64,000 nucleotides of DNA from Ammoniphilus sp. YIM 78166 (GCF_004522215.1 NZ_SDLR01000002.1:248001-312000); one strand, 5' to 3'; shown: positions 14,974 to 23,734, counted from the first letter of the stretch. Notes: generated by a model not told the origin, from the letters alone. Program-made: numbers and translations.

Positions 14974-16101
14974 ATGGATCATAACAGAACGGTTATCCAC
15001 GTGATCGGTGGAGGGGAGTACGGGGGAGCGGAACAGCATATCCTTCAACTACTTAACCTGTTGCCGAACTATGGATTCAAGGGTAAGGTCATCTGCTTCT
15101 ATGAAGCAGCGTTCTCTAAAGAACTGCGAAAGCGTGGAATAGAGGTTGAGGTACTGGCCTTTGACCGCTTTGACTTCCGCTTGCTAACGGGATTAAGGGA
15201 TGCTTTTGAGCGTGACCGTCCCCATATAATACATACTCACGGCGTGAAAGCCAATTTTTTTGGTCGATTAGCGGCCAGGAAGGTTATCGATATTCCGTTG
15301 GTTACTACGGTGCATAGCCTTTTGCGCTTTGACTATACGAATCAGCTGGCTTACTTCTTTGCATCGAGGATGGAGAAGTGGACAAGAACGATCAGTGATC
15401 ATTTTATTGCCGTTTCCTCTTCTATAGCCCGTTCACTTGAAGAAGATGGAGTTTCGGCGGAGAAAATTAGCGTCGTTCACCATGGGATAGATGTAGATTA
15501 TTTCGCTCAAGGCAGTCCCGTACTAAGACAAGAGCTAGGCTTATCCGAAGGAAGCTATTGTATTGGGATCGTTTCAAGGCTAGTGAAAATCAAAGGAATT
15601 GAGGAAGCCATTCGGGCTCTGCCGCTCATCCTAGAAGCAAACCCAGACGCTCATTTAGTTGTTGTGGGGGCGGGTCCAGAAGAAGGAGCACTAAAAGCAC
15701 TCGTGGAACAGCTGAATCTAGGTTCTCATGTCCACTTCGCAGGCTTTCGCAAGGACATCGCTAATTGTCTGCATAGCTTTGATTGCTTAGTCAGTGCATC
15801 CCACTCCGAAGGATTGGGGCTTAATATCTTAGAAGCGATGGCAGCTTCGGTTCCTGTTGTTGTAACAGGAGTAGGGGGGATTCTAGATTTTACCCAGGAT
15901 CGTGAGAACGGGCTCATGTTCGAGAAAGGTTCTTCTCGAGATTTGGCCGATAAAGTGATAGAGGTCATGAATAACCCTGAACTTGCCGAGAATTTAGCAA
16001 AGGAAGCACTGCGTCGGGTACAGGAGTCGTTTTCTCTTGATACTATGCTGAGGAATACCGCCCGATTGTATGAACATTTACTGGAGGAATCCAATGGCTA
16101 G
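14974..16101 (+). CDS. Family 4 glycosyltransferase
   Basis: A 375-residue GT-B glycosyltransferase. The acceptor domain starts with VIHVIGGGEYGGAEQHILQL. The donor domain carries VSRLVKIKGIEEAI, VVGAGPEEGAL and the EX7E motif region SHSEGLGLNILEAMAASVPVV, all classic GT4 hallmarks. It is a cytoplasmic or membrane-associated enzyme that adds a sugar to a lipid-linked intermediate. A TATAAT box lies at 14886-14891 in the divergent intergenic region. The ribosome binding site is weak (an AGGATG stretch about 13 nt upstream), so the exact start is less certain. The 3' end overlaps the flippase start by 8 bp (ATGGCTAG), showing translational coupling of synthesis and export. Confidence 0.88.
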   Translation: MDHNRTVIHVIGGGEYGGAEQHILQLLNLLPNYGFKGKVICFYEAAFSKELRKRGIEVEVLAFDRFDFRLLTGLRDAFERDRPHIIHTHGVKANFFGRLAARKVIDIPLVTTVHSLLRFDYTNQLAYFFASRMEKWTRTISDHFIAVSSSIARSLEEDGVSAEKISVVHHGIDVDYFAQGSPVLRQELGLSEGSYCIGIVSRLVKIKGIEEAIRALPLILEANPDAHLVVVGAGPEEGALKALVEQLNLGSHVHFAGFRKDIANCLHSFDCLVSASHSEGLGLNILEAMAASVPVVVTGVGGILDFTQDRENGLMFEKGSSRDLADKVIEVMNNPELAENLAKEALRRVQESFSLDTMLRNTARLYEHLLEESNG

Positions 16102-17644
16102 TTTCTTTAAGGCGACGCTCGTTTTATTAGCCGTTACCATTTTGGGACGGCTTATTGGCTTTTTGCGCAATGTTTTCATCACCAATGAATTTGGTTTAGG
16201 GATGGAAACCGATGCGTATTTCATGGCTTTCACGATCCCGCTCACGATGTTTTTGGTTATTCCGGGAGCTATTAATGCGGTCCTTATCCCTATTTTTAAA
16301 GGTATGATGGGAGAGGAAAATCAGGCACGAAGAAATGAATTGTTCCAGAAAGTCACGAGCACGATTTTTCTCTTGTTTTTGTTCCTTACGGCGGCTGGAA
16401 TGCTTTGGGCTGAAGGGATGGTTTCTCTCCTGGCTCGTGACTTTGATCCGGAGAAGCAATTGTATACGGCAGAACTCTTAAGAATCATGATGCCTTCGTT
16501 GCTATTCATCGGTCTGGTTTCTGTTTTTTCAAGTGTACTCAATGCTCACCATGAGTTTTTTTCCCCAGCCATGGGGACGGTGATTTCAGGGGTGTTTGTC
16601 ATCCTGTCCCTTTATACGTTAGCACCTTTCATCGGGATGACAGGGGTGGCCTGGGGGACTACGATTGGTTTCATCGTGTTTGCTTTTTATTTAGTTATTC
16701 CGCTCAAGAAAAGGGGCTACCATCTTTCATGGAACCTGCAATTGTTAAAGGATGAACACATGAGGATCATGGGGGATCGTTTCTTGCCGATTCTTGCAGG
16801 CATGGTGATCTCTCAGCTTTATGTGTTCATTGAACGCTTTCTCGTTTCTGGACTGGGGGACAAAAAGCTTTCCTCCCTTGTTCTAGCTAACAGCATCGTT
16901 CAATTGCCCATCGCCATTTTTTCTGGTGCTTTGGTAGTTCCTCTTTTTCCCCTTCTTGCAGAGTATGTAAAGAAAAACCAGCTGGACCAGATGAAATCGA
17001 TCATGGAAAAAGGATTCTTATACCAATACCATGTTTTGCTGCCCACCACCATTGGACTCGTGCTTCTTTCCGAAGAAATTGTACGTTTTTTCTACGCTCA
17101 CAAAGCTACCTTTACACAGCAAGACGTGGAACTAACGGCTTGGGCTACGATCTTCTATGGGATTGGGATCTTAGGCTGGATGGGAAGAGACTTGTTCACC
17201 CGCGTGTTCTATGCCCTAGAAAATACAAAGATTCCGGTTGTAGTGGCCGGAATCAGTATCGTGTTTTATATCGGGATGAGTTGGCTGCTTATTCCCCCTC
17301 TGAATCACGGGGGGATCGCGTTAGCCTTTTCATTGGCCTCCTTTTTCAATCTTTTATTGCAAGGCTGGTTGCTTAGAAGGAAAATAGGCAAACTCTTTCC
17401 TTCTTCCTTTTTCCTCTCAATCGGAAAAGGGATGGCTTCTGGTGGGCTTATGCTGTTAGGCATCTGGGCGTTGAGAAGCCCAACAGCGGGGTTGGGTATT
17501 CTTCAGGTGCCGATCCTGATCTTGGTTGCAGCCGTGGTGTATTTTGGGATGCTCGTGGTATTGAAGGAGGAGACGGTAAAAGAGTTATTTGAAAAATTTA
17601 AGAGCAGGCTTAACATTCGATCAACTCGTTCATCTGATAAGTAA
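16094..17644 (+). CDS. MurJ/MVIN-family lipid flippase
   Basis: A 516-residue polytopic membrane protein with about 14 transmembrane segments and the MVIN/MurJ signature at the start (ILGRLIGFLRNVFITNEFG, then TDAYFMAFTIP). MVIN proteins flip lipid-linked glycans across the membrane. The gene is coupled to a glycosyltransferase and faces a polymerase-like gene and CsaB, so it more likely exports the surface-polymer precursor than lipid II, though a lipid II role cannot be excluded. The start at 16094 is set by GGAGG; the open frame begins 8 codons earlier. Its 3' end overlaps the convergent 84-codon gene by 35 bp. Confidence 0.88.
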   Translation: MASFFKATLVLLAVTILGRLIGFLRNVFITNEFGLGMETDAYFMAFTIPLTMFLVIPGAINAVLIPIFKGMMGEENQARRNELFQKVTSTIFLLFLFLTAAGMLWAEGMVSLLARDFDPEKQLYTAELLRIMMPSLLFIGLVSVFSSVLNAHHEFFSPAMGTVISGVFVILSLYTLAPFIGMTGVAWGTTIGFIVFAFYLVIPLKKRGYHLSWNLQLLKDEHMRIMGDRFLPILAGMVISQLYVFIERFLVSGLGDKKLSSLVLANSIVQLPIAIFSGALVVPLFPLLAEYVKKNQLDQMKSIMEKGFLYQYHVLLPTTIGLVLLSEEIVRFFYAHKATFTQQDVELTAWATIFYGIGILGWMGRDLFTRVFYALENTKIPVVVAGISIVFYIGMSWLLIPPLNHGGIALAFSLASFFNLLLQGWLLRRKIGKLFPSSFFLSIGKGMASGGLMLLGIWALRSPTAGLGILQVPILILVAAVVYFGMLVVLKEETVKELFEKFKSRLNIRSTRSSDK

Positions 17645-17864
17645 CGAGGCAATCTAAGGCCCATTTTTTCAGCTCATCGTGATTTTTTCCTTTAAAGGAC
17701 GCCAACACATGGGGGGAGCTTTCATTATGGTCTACGGAGAAAAAGGAAAGCACCCACCTTCCGTCTTGCTGTTCAATGGAAAAACGAATCATTTGTCCTT
17801 CTTTGATCTTCCAATCAAATAGAAGATGAAGCAGTTCCTCATTCGCCTGATGGATCGCTTTCAT
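17610..17864 (-). CDS. Small conserved-looking hypothetical protein (84 residues)
   Basis: An 84-residue soluble protein with no membrane segment: an N-terminal helix (IHQANEELLHLLFDWKI), a strand-rich middle (MIRFSIEQQDGRWVLSFFSVD) and a C-terminal helix ending in Cys. I recognise no family. AGGAGG about 8 nt before the ATG supports expression, but that site lies inside a strong hairpin (17870-17906) that also looks like a terminator for the upstream csaB transcript. The gene ends inside the 3' end of the convergent flippase gene. It lies 123 bp downstream of csaB on the same strand, so it may depend on read-through from csaB. Confidence 0.6.
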   Translation of the reverse strand: MKAIHQANEELLHLLFDWKIKEGQMIRFSIEQQDGRWVLSFFSVDHNESSPHVLASFKGKNHDELKKWALDCLVTYQMNELIEC

Positions 17865-17869
17865 GGAAA

Positions 17870-17906
17870 AAACCTCCTAATAAACGTAATCGTTTATAGG
17901 AGGTTT
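17870..17906. terminator. Bidirectional hairpin that also holds a ribosome binding site
   Basis: Arms 17870-17886 and 17891-17906 pair over 16 bp (one bulged A) around a 4-nt loop. Read on the minus strand, the hairpin is followed by TTTTTT and so resembles the terminator of csaB, yet its 3' arm contains the AGGAGG of the 84-codon gene. On the plus strand it is followed by a T-rich tract and could stop flippase transcripts. A second perfect 19-bp palindrome lies at 17915-17933. Confidence 0.75.
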
Positions 17907-17987
17907 CTTCGTTTCGGAAGGGATTCCCTTCCGACTCTACAAAACAAGTGCTTAGCTGACAAAACTAGAACCAAAACGACAATTCCC

Positions 17988-19079
17988 TCAGGTTCTTTCG
18001 TTTATCAGTTGGATCGCCAAATGACTGCTCTGGTCTGCTTGCTGAATCAGTTCATTCACACTCCCGGATAAGCGTTCTTTTACACCCGCGAGGTTCATTA
18101 AATTTCGATTTACGGTTTGACTTAAGGAGTCATAAGTGATCGTTTGGATGGTGCCGGCTGAATCCATCTGGACCCGTTCAATGAATCGATCAATCTTAGG
18201 GTCATAGGAAACTCCAACAAAAGGCACTCCTAACACGGAAGCAATAATAATGGAATGCAGCCTCATGCCTAATACAAAGTCCATATTGCCAATAAAGCTG
18301 ATGATCTCATGAAAATTCATATGTTCATTCAGGAGAATGGCTCCCGGCTCTTCCATATATTGAATAATATCGTGAGAAGGGGCGACATCAGCAGGGTATT
18401 GCATCGGCAAAAAATAAACGTTCCAGTCTTTTCGGAGCATTTCATCAGCCATTTGAGCTATGACTTTTTTGTAGTTTTCTTCATTTTTCCATTTTCTCAC
18501 TGAAATGGCGATGGATTTTTTCTCATTCCCATTGACTAGCCAACGATTGGCCAACGTGATATCAATATCCGAAGGTCGGATCGTAATCGCAGGATCTGCG
18601 GTAATATGAATTGGCCGGGTAACGCCAAGTTTTCGCATATCATCTGCGGATCCTTGATCACGAACCGTAATGACATCCACTTTATTTACGATTTTTTTGA
18701 TTAAGATCTTGCTGATGGGGTGCGTGATCGGCCCAAAGCCTTGGGAGAAGAAGATGACTGGCTTTTTGAGGAGCTTGGCCATCGTTACGATACTAAGATA
18801 ATACATGACGCTGCGAGGGCTTGTCGCATCTTGCAAGAGACTGCCTCCACCCATGAGCAATAGGTCCGCTTGCTTTAATTGATCTAGGATGGTGATAAAG
18901 CTCCAACGGTTATATGCAGGGATACCAAACAAAGCCGTAGTTTCTCTAGGCTTGTTAGAAAGGACAGCAATGTCAATGGCGGGGTGATGTTTCTGGAGGG
19001 AGCTGATAATTCCAAAAAGCACGGTATCATCACCAGCATTATCGAAGCCGTAGTAACCTGAGATTAACACCTTCTTCAT
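17988..19079 (-). CDS. csaB: Polysaccharide pyruvyl transferase CsaB
   Basis: A 363-residue CsaB. It transfers pyruvate from phosphoenolpyruvate to ManNAc residues of the secondary cell-wall polymer, creating the ketal group recognised by SLH domains of S-layer and surface proteins. The family start ISGYYGFDNAGDDTVLFGI, the MGGGSLLQD loop, SQGFGPI and the C-terminal LGMRLHSIIIASVLGVPFVGVSYDPKI region are all present. The start has a purine-rich site (AAGAAGG). It stands next to a flippase, glycosyltransferases and an LCP ligase, consistent with secondary-polymer synthesis. It is divergent from the LCP gene across 163 bp and followed by a hairpin near 17.9 kb. Confidence 0.93.
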   Translation of the reverse strand: MKKVLISGYYGFDNAGDDTVLFGIISSLQKHHPAIDIAVLSNKPRETTALFGIPAYNRWSFITILDQLKQADLLLMGGGSLLQDATSPRSVMYYLSIVTMAKLLKKPVIFFSQGFGPITHPISKILIKKIVNKVDVITVRDQGSADDMRKLGVTRPIHITADPAITIRPSDIDITLANRWLVNGNEKKSIAISVRKWKNEENYKKVIAQMADEMLRKDWNVYFLPMQYPADVAPSHDIIQYMEEPGAILLNEHMNFHEIISFIGNMDFVLGMRLHSIIIASVLGVPFVGVSYDPKIDRFIERVQMDSAGTIQTITYDSLSQTVNRNLMNLAGVKERLSGSVNELIQQADQSSHLAIQLINERT

Positions 19080-19242
19080 GAAGCGACCTTCTTTCTTGCA
19101 CTTACCGAGTGGATTCGTTGCATAGTAGATTTTAGTATAGCAGTTTGGATTTAGAAATGGAAGTTTTCCATATCTTAAAGGGAGTAGATTCGGCTTATTT
19201 GCAAATACTTTTAGATATATGTAGATGAAGGGGCTTTAATAC

Positions 19243-20226
19243 ATGAGGCGAGTCATCTTACTAGCCGCGTTATTCCTATTTTTAGGCTCAATCAGTGTAG
19301 TCGGTTACGCCTATTATAAATATCAGGACATGACAGAGCAATGGTATCAGCCGCTTAATGATGCAATACCCGATGGAACAAAAAAAAAGCGGGAAGTCGC
19401 AAGTGACCAAAAGGAGCTTGATCAAACAGACGAGCGTGGAGAGGAAGAAAAGGTCGAGTTGGCATCCTTTAACGTGATGTTGCTCGGAGTTGATTCTCGT
19501 GGTGAAAACAAGTCCCGTTCCGATACGATTATGCTTGCATCGGTGAATCCTATGCTTCAAAAGATTACTCTGTTGTCCATCCCAAGGGACACGCTTGCCG
19601 TTATTCCAAGCTATGGTGAAGATAAATTCAACCACGCGATGTATTATGGCGGTCCGGCCTTAATGAAAGAAACCATGGAAGAATTTTTTGACATCAAGGT
19701 AGATCATTATGTTGCCTTGGATTTTGAAGGATTCACGAAGCTGGTGGATGAACTTGGCGGGATTGAAGTCAATGTGAATCGCAGAATGAAATACTATGAT
19801 CCTACGGATGGGACGGACATCGATATCCAAAAAGGCCTTCAGCAATTGAATGGAAAACAAGCGCTGGATTATGCCCGGTTTAGAAAAAGCGATATCGGAT
19901 CGGATGCTAGTGATTTTGATCGAATGGAGCGTCAGCAAGAGGTGGTGCGTAAGCTAGCCGACAAAGCAACTTCGATTACTTCTATTTTTAGGGTATTTAA
20001 AATCATGGCAATTCTAGGGGAAAATGTGAAAACGGATTTTAAAGAAGAGCAGGTAAGAAAACTTGCCATTTTATTTAGGGATTTTTCCTCTTCAGGAATT
20101 GCGACTATTGAGCTGCAAGGAACGAATGAAAGAAAATGGATGCATGGTTATAACTTATGGGTTTACGTTGTTGATCAGGATGAGAAAAAACGAATCAATG
20201 AAATCCTTCATGAAACCCAACAATAA
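19243..20226 (+). CDS. LytR-CpsA-Psr (LCP) family glycopolymer ligase
   Basis: A 327-residue membrane-anchored enzyme. One N-terminal transmembrane helix (about 4-26) is followed by a charged linker (about 40-78) and the extracellular LCP domain (about 80-235). Key residues are in SRSDTIMLASV, LSIPRDT and the DYARFRK segment, whose Arg and Asp residues bind the polyprenyl pyrophosphate of the substrate. LCP enzymes transfer teichoic acids, capsule or secondary wall polymers from the lipid carrier to peptidoglycan. Divergent from csaB, it is the natural last step of the block. A strong terminator follows. Confidence 0.92.
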   Translation: MRRVILLAALFLFLGSISVVGYAYYKYQDMTEQWYQPLNDAIPDGTKKKREVASDQKELDQTDERGEEEKVELASFNVMLLGVDSRGENKSRSDTIMLASVNPMLQKITLLSIPRDTLAVIPSYGEDKFNHAMYYGGPALMKETMEEFFDIKVDHYVALDFEGFTKLVDELGGIEVNVNRRMKYYDPTDGTDIDIQKGLQQLNGKQALDYARFRKSDIGSDASDFDRMERQQEVVRKLADKATSITSIFRVFKIMAILGENVKTDFKEEQVRKLAILFRDFSSSGIATIELQGTNERKWMHGYNLWVYVVDQDEKKRINEILHETQQ

Positions 20227-20237
20227 GTTTTGTATGA

Positions 20238-20274
20238 AAAAGGAGATGCCTCATGCTTTGAGGTATCTCCTTTT
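20238..20274 (+). terminator. Intrinsic terminator after the LCP gene
   Basis: A 14-bp stem (20240-20253 with 20259-20272, one G-T pair) with a 5-nt loop, followed by TTTTC. Confidence 0.9.
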
Positions 20275-20342
20275 CTGTTAATGGAAATAAATGTGGGGAG
20301 AAGCTGGTTTAAGCAGCATGATTATGACATGGGGGTGAAAGA

Positions 20343-21824
20343 GTGGATAACCCTGAAAGTAAAAAAGCTCAGGAGATGAAAGAATTAAGCACAAAATTGG
20401 AGGAAAATGTTTCCTTCCTAAAAGAAGCCCTCGGTGTGGGCAAAAGCTTTGATGTCATTCACCGTGAGCTGGAGTTTGGCGGAAGAAAGTTTGGCTTGTT
20501 TTTCGTTGATGGGTTCGCAAAAGATGATGTAATGAATGTGATTACGATTCATCTTGCAAAGCTTGATCGGGAACAATTGGCTCCCGATGCGGTATCCAAG
20601 CTTATCAAGACCCATATTGGTTATCTAGAAGTAGAGAAAGTGAAGGAAATGGATAAAATCATTTCCGCTGTCCTTGCTGGTCCATTGGCGCTTGTCATTG
20701 ATGGGTCTGATGAAGCCCTCATGATTGATGCCAGAACGTATCCTGCACGTTCGCCAGATGAACCCGACATTGAGCGTGTCGTGCGCGGGGCAAGGGATGG
20801 GTTTACCGAAACCCTTATCTTTAATACGGCTCTAACGAGGCGAAGATTACGCGATCCGTCGCTTCGGATGGAATATTTACAAATTGGCACTCGCTCCAAA
20901 ACGGATGTAGTGGTCAGTTATCTGGAAGATATCGCTGATCCCGACTTGGTCAAAACGCTGAAAGAGAAGATTGAAGCGATAGAAATTGATGGATTGCCGA
21001 TGGCGGAAAAGACGATTTCGGAATTTATCTTCGAGAAAAACTGGAATCCCTTTCCAATGGTTCGCTATACAGAGCGCCCTGATGTCGCCGCAGTTCATCT
21101 CTTGGAAGGACACGTCCTCGTCTATACGGATACATCTCCCAGCGTAATGATTGCTCCTACAACCTTTTTCCATCATGTCCAGCATGCAGAAGAATACCGG
21201 CAAAAACCGATTGTAGGAGCTTATTTAAGGTGGGTTCGCTTTATTGCCATGCTCGCGTCTGTGTTTATCCTTCCTCTCTGGTTGCTGGTTGTTTTTCAAC
21301 CCGAGCTGCTTCCTAAGGAATTGGATTATATTGGAGTAGATAAACCAGGGAATGTCCCGCTTTTTGTTCAAATCTTGTTTGCCGAGATTGGGATTGATGT
21401 ATTGAGAATGGCAGCTATACATACGCCCTCATCGTTGGCTACAGCCTTAGGCTTAATCGCTGCTCTTATGATTGGCCAAGTTGCTGTGGAGGTGGGCCTA
21501 TTATCCAATGAGGTCATTTTATACATATCGATTGCTGCAATTGGTACGTTTGCTACGCCCAGTTATGAATTTGGACTAGCGACAAGAATAGTCCGGATCA
21601 CTTTGCTGTTTGCCGTCGCCTTTTTCCATCTTCCCGGCTTCCTTATTGCATCAGGGATATGGCTGTTTATCCTGGCTACTACTAAGTCTTTAGGAACACC
21701 TTATTTTTGGCCTTTGCTTCCATTAAACTTCCGAGCTTTGATGGACATTATCGTGAGGTCCCCTGTACCTGCGCAAAACAAGAGGGCACGAATCCTTCAT
21801 CCGCAAGACAGAACTAAATCGTAA
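20343..21824 (+). CDS. spoVAF: Stage V sporulation protein AF (GerA-family)
   Basis: A 493-residue GerA-type membrane protein. The soluble N-terminal half (about 1-285) has the SpoVAF-type stretch ERVVRGARDGFTETLIFNTAL followed by RRRLRDPSLRMEY. The membrane half (about 290-460) contains about five helices and a PSSLATALG turn. Length and motifs fit SpoVAF better than nutrient-receptor A subunits. In B. subtilis SpoVAF is encoded in the spoVA operon, whose channel releases dipicolinic acid during germination; here it is a lone gene away from other spoVA genes. The start is GTG with a GGGGGTG site. It has its own terminator. Confidence 0.82.
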   Translation: MDNPESKKAQEMKELSTKLEENVSFLKEALGVGKSFDVIHRELEFGGRKFGLFFVDGFAKDDVMNVITIHLAKLDREQLAPDAVSKLIKTHIGYLEVEKVKEMDKIISAVLAGPLALVIDGSDEALMIDARTYPARSPDEPDIERVVRGARDGFTETLIFNTALTRRRLRDPSLRMEYLQIGTRSKTDVVVSYLEDIADPDLVKTLKEKIEAIEIDGLPMAEKTISEFIFEKNWNPFPMVRYTERPDVAAVHLLEGHVLVYTDTSPSVMIAPTTFFHHVQHAEEYRQKPIVGAYLRWVRFIAMLASVFILPLWLLVVFQPELLPKELDYIGVDKPGNVPLFVQILFAEIGIDVLRMAAIHTPSSLATALGLIAALMIGQVAVEVGLLSNEVILYISIAAIGTFATPSYEFGLATRIVRITLLFAVAFFHLPGFLIASGIWLFILATTKSLGTPYFWPLLPLNFRALMDIIVRSPVPAQNKRARILHPQDRTKS

Positions 21825-21832
21825 TAGAATTG

Positions 21833-21897
21833 AAAGCACTACGTTCTTATGGGAATGTGTACAAACCACTTTCTCATAAGTATTAGTAGTGCTTTTC
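21833..21897 (+). terminator. Intrinsic terminator after spoVAF
   Basis: The outer stem AAAGCACTAC / GTAGTGCTTT (10 bp) and an inner stem CTTATG / CATAAG enclose a long loop and are followed by TTTTC. Confidence 0.75.
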
Positions 21898-21924
21898 TTA
21901 TTGTCTCGAAATGGAGGGGGTTTC

Positions 21925-23601
21925 ATGGATAATAAGCCTTGGCTCGCTCATTACCCTGTTCAGGTGAACGGTCATTTAGACTATCCGGATATCCCGATGA
22001 CCCAGCTTTTAAAGGAAGCCGTAGACCAATACCCGGATAACCGGGCGATTCACTTCCTGGGTAAAAATATTACATACCAGGAGCTCTACGACAAAGTGTT
22101 GCGTTTTGCCGCCGTTCTGCGATCATTAGGGGTTAAAAAAGGAGACCGTGTAGCCCTAATGCTCCCCAATTGTCCTCAGGCGGTATTTTGCTATTATGGA
22201 GTCCTTCAAGTGGGAGGGATCGTCGTTCAGACGAATCCTCTATATATGGAGAAGGAACTGACACATCAGCTGAATGACTCTGGAGCCAGTATGCTCGTGT
22301 GTTTAGACTTGGTCTATCCAAAAGTGAAAAAGGTGTGGGAGCATACGAGCTTAAAAGAAGTTCTTGTAACGGGTCTTCAGGATTATCTTCCGTTCCCTAA
22401 GAACTGGATTTTCCCCATTATCCAAAAAAGGAAAGGCATTCTTATCCCTATTGATTACAACAAAGATCGCTGTCAGTCCCTGAATCAGCTAATGCAGAAT
22501 GCACAGCCTGATTCTACTCTTGAGGATATTGATCCCGGCGAAGACCTTGCCGTCCTTCAGTACACGGGGGGAACCACGGGACTAGCGAAAGGAGTCATGC
22601 TTACTCATCAGAATCTCGTAACTAATGTCATGCAAGGGAAGGCTTGGTTTTATAAAGCGAAGATAGGGCAAGAAAAGGTGTTAGCTGTTGTCCCTTTTTT
22701 CCACGTGTATGGCATGACAATTGCCATGAACTTCTGTATCTCCATTGCTGGCTCTCTTGTGATGGTCCCACGCTTTGATATCCCATTATTATTGAAGGCC
22801 ATTCATAAACAAAAGCCTACTATTTTTCCCGGAGCCCCCACGATGTATATCGGACTACTGAACTATCCTCAATTAAAGAAATATGATATTTCTTCTATAG
22901 ATGCCTGTCTGAGCGGATCTGCCGCTTTACCGCTGGAAATCCAAGAGCAATTTGAGAAGATGACCGGAGGCCGGTTAGTGGAGGGGTATGGCTTAACGGA
23001 ATGCGCACCTGTCACTCACGCTAATCCGGTTTGGGACACAAGAAAAAACGGAAGCATTGGTCTTCCTTGGCCGGATACAGAAGCTAAGATCGTCCACTTG
23101 GAAACAGGAGAATCGCTTCCTCCTGGGGAAATAGGGGAACTCGCCGTTCGAGGTCCTCAGGTGATGAAAGGCTATTGGAATCGCCCGGAGGAAACGATGC
23201 AAATTTTGCAGGGTGGATGGCTGCTGACCGGTGACATTGCCCATATGGATGAAGAAGGGTACTTTTATATTGTTGATCGGAAAAAAGACATGATTAATGC
23301 TAGTGGCTTTAATGTTTATCCAAGAGAAGTGGAAGAAATTCTCTTCGAGCATGAAGCGGTAATGGAGGCTGCAGTGATTGGTGTTCCTGATCCCTATCGG
23401 GGAGAAACCGTTAAAGCCTTTATTGTCTTGAAGGAAGGGGCACATACCACAAGCGAAGATCTTGATGATTTTTGCAGGGCAAGGTTATCCGCCTACAAGG
23501 TGCCGAAGCACTACGAATTCCGCAAGGAACTGCCAAAAACACTGGTAGGCAAGGTGCTGAGGCGAGCCTTAGTCGAGGAATCGAAGATGGCATCCTCCTA
23601 G
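21925..23601 (+). CDS. lcfA: Long-chain acyl-CoA synthetase
   Basis: A 558-residue AMP-forming ligase that activates long-chain fatty acids to acyl-CoA, the entry step of beta-oxidation. The P-loop-like motif YTGGTTGLAKGVML is near residues 213-226, the A5 motif VEGYGLTECAPVTH near 353-366, the A8 segment TGDIAHMDEEGYFYIVDRKKD near 434-454, and the catalytic Lys lies in KTLVGKVLRR near the C-terminus. The start at 21925 has GGAGGGGG upstream; the frame stays open 12 codons earlier without a binding site. It begins the lcfA-fadR-fadB-etfB-etfA cluster known from B. subtilis, but a terminator separates it from fadR. Confidence 0.93.
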   Translation: MDNKPWLAHYPVQVNGHLDYPDIPMTQLLKEAVDQYPDNRAIHFLGKNITYQELYDKVLRFAAVLRSLGVKKGDRVALMLPNCPQAVFCYYGVLQVGGIVVQTNPLYMEKELTHQLNDSGASMLVCLDLVYPKVKKVWEHTSLKEVLVTGLQDYLPFPKNWIFPIIQKRKGILIPIDYNKDRCQSLNQLMQNAQPDSTLEDIDPGEDLAVLQYTGGTTGLAKGVMLTHQNLVTNVMQGKAWFYKAKIGQEKVLAVVPFFHVYGMTIAMNFCISIAGSLVMVPRFDIPLLLKAIHKQKPTIFPGAPTMYIGLLNYPQLKKYDISSIDACLSGSAALPLEIQEQFEKMTGGRLVEGYGLTECAPVTHANPVWDTRKNGSIGLPWPDTEAKIVHLETGESLPPGEIGELAVRGPQVMKGYWNRPEETMQILQGGWLLTGDIAHMDEEGYFYIVDRKKDMINASGFNVYPREVEEILFEHEAVMEAAVIGVPDPYRGETVKAFIVLKEGAHTTSEDLDDFCRARLSAYKVPKHYEFRKELPKTLVGKVLRRALVEESKMASS

Positions 23602-23607
23602 AAATCC

Positions 23608-23640
23608 AAAAAGGGGCTTTTCAAAAGAAGCCCCTTTTTT
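23608..23640 (+). terminator. Intrinsic terminator after lcfA
   Basis: A 12-bp stem (AAAAAGGGGCTT with AAGCCCCTTTTT) around a 9-nt loop and a run of six T. Confidence 0.92.
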
Positions 23641-23652
23641 CCAAAAATATCA

Positions 23653-23681
23653 TTGACAAAAAAGTTAAAAATCTTTAAACT
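23653..23681 (+). promoter_or_regulatory. Sigma-A promoter of the fadR operon
   Basis: A perfect TTGACA (23653-23658), a 17-bp spacer and TAAACT (23676-23681). Transcription would start inside the operator at 23688-23705. Confidence 0.8.
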
Positions 23682-23687
23682 AGGTAT

Positions 23688-23705
23688 TGAATGAATGGTC
23701 ATTCA
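23688..23705. promoter_or_regulatory. FadR operator
   Basis: TGAATGAATGGTCATTCA is a perfect 7-4-7 palindrome matching the B. subtilis FadR box TGAATGAnTAnTCATTCA except in the centre. It covers the expected start of transcription of fadR-fadB-etfB-etfA, so FadR should repress its own operon and be released by long-chain acyl-CoA. Confidence 0.88.
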
Positions 23706-23734
23706 TCCTATCATGAATGAAGAGGTAAAGGCAG

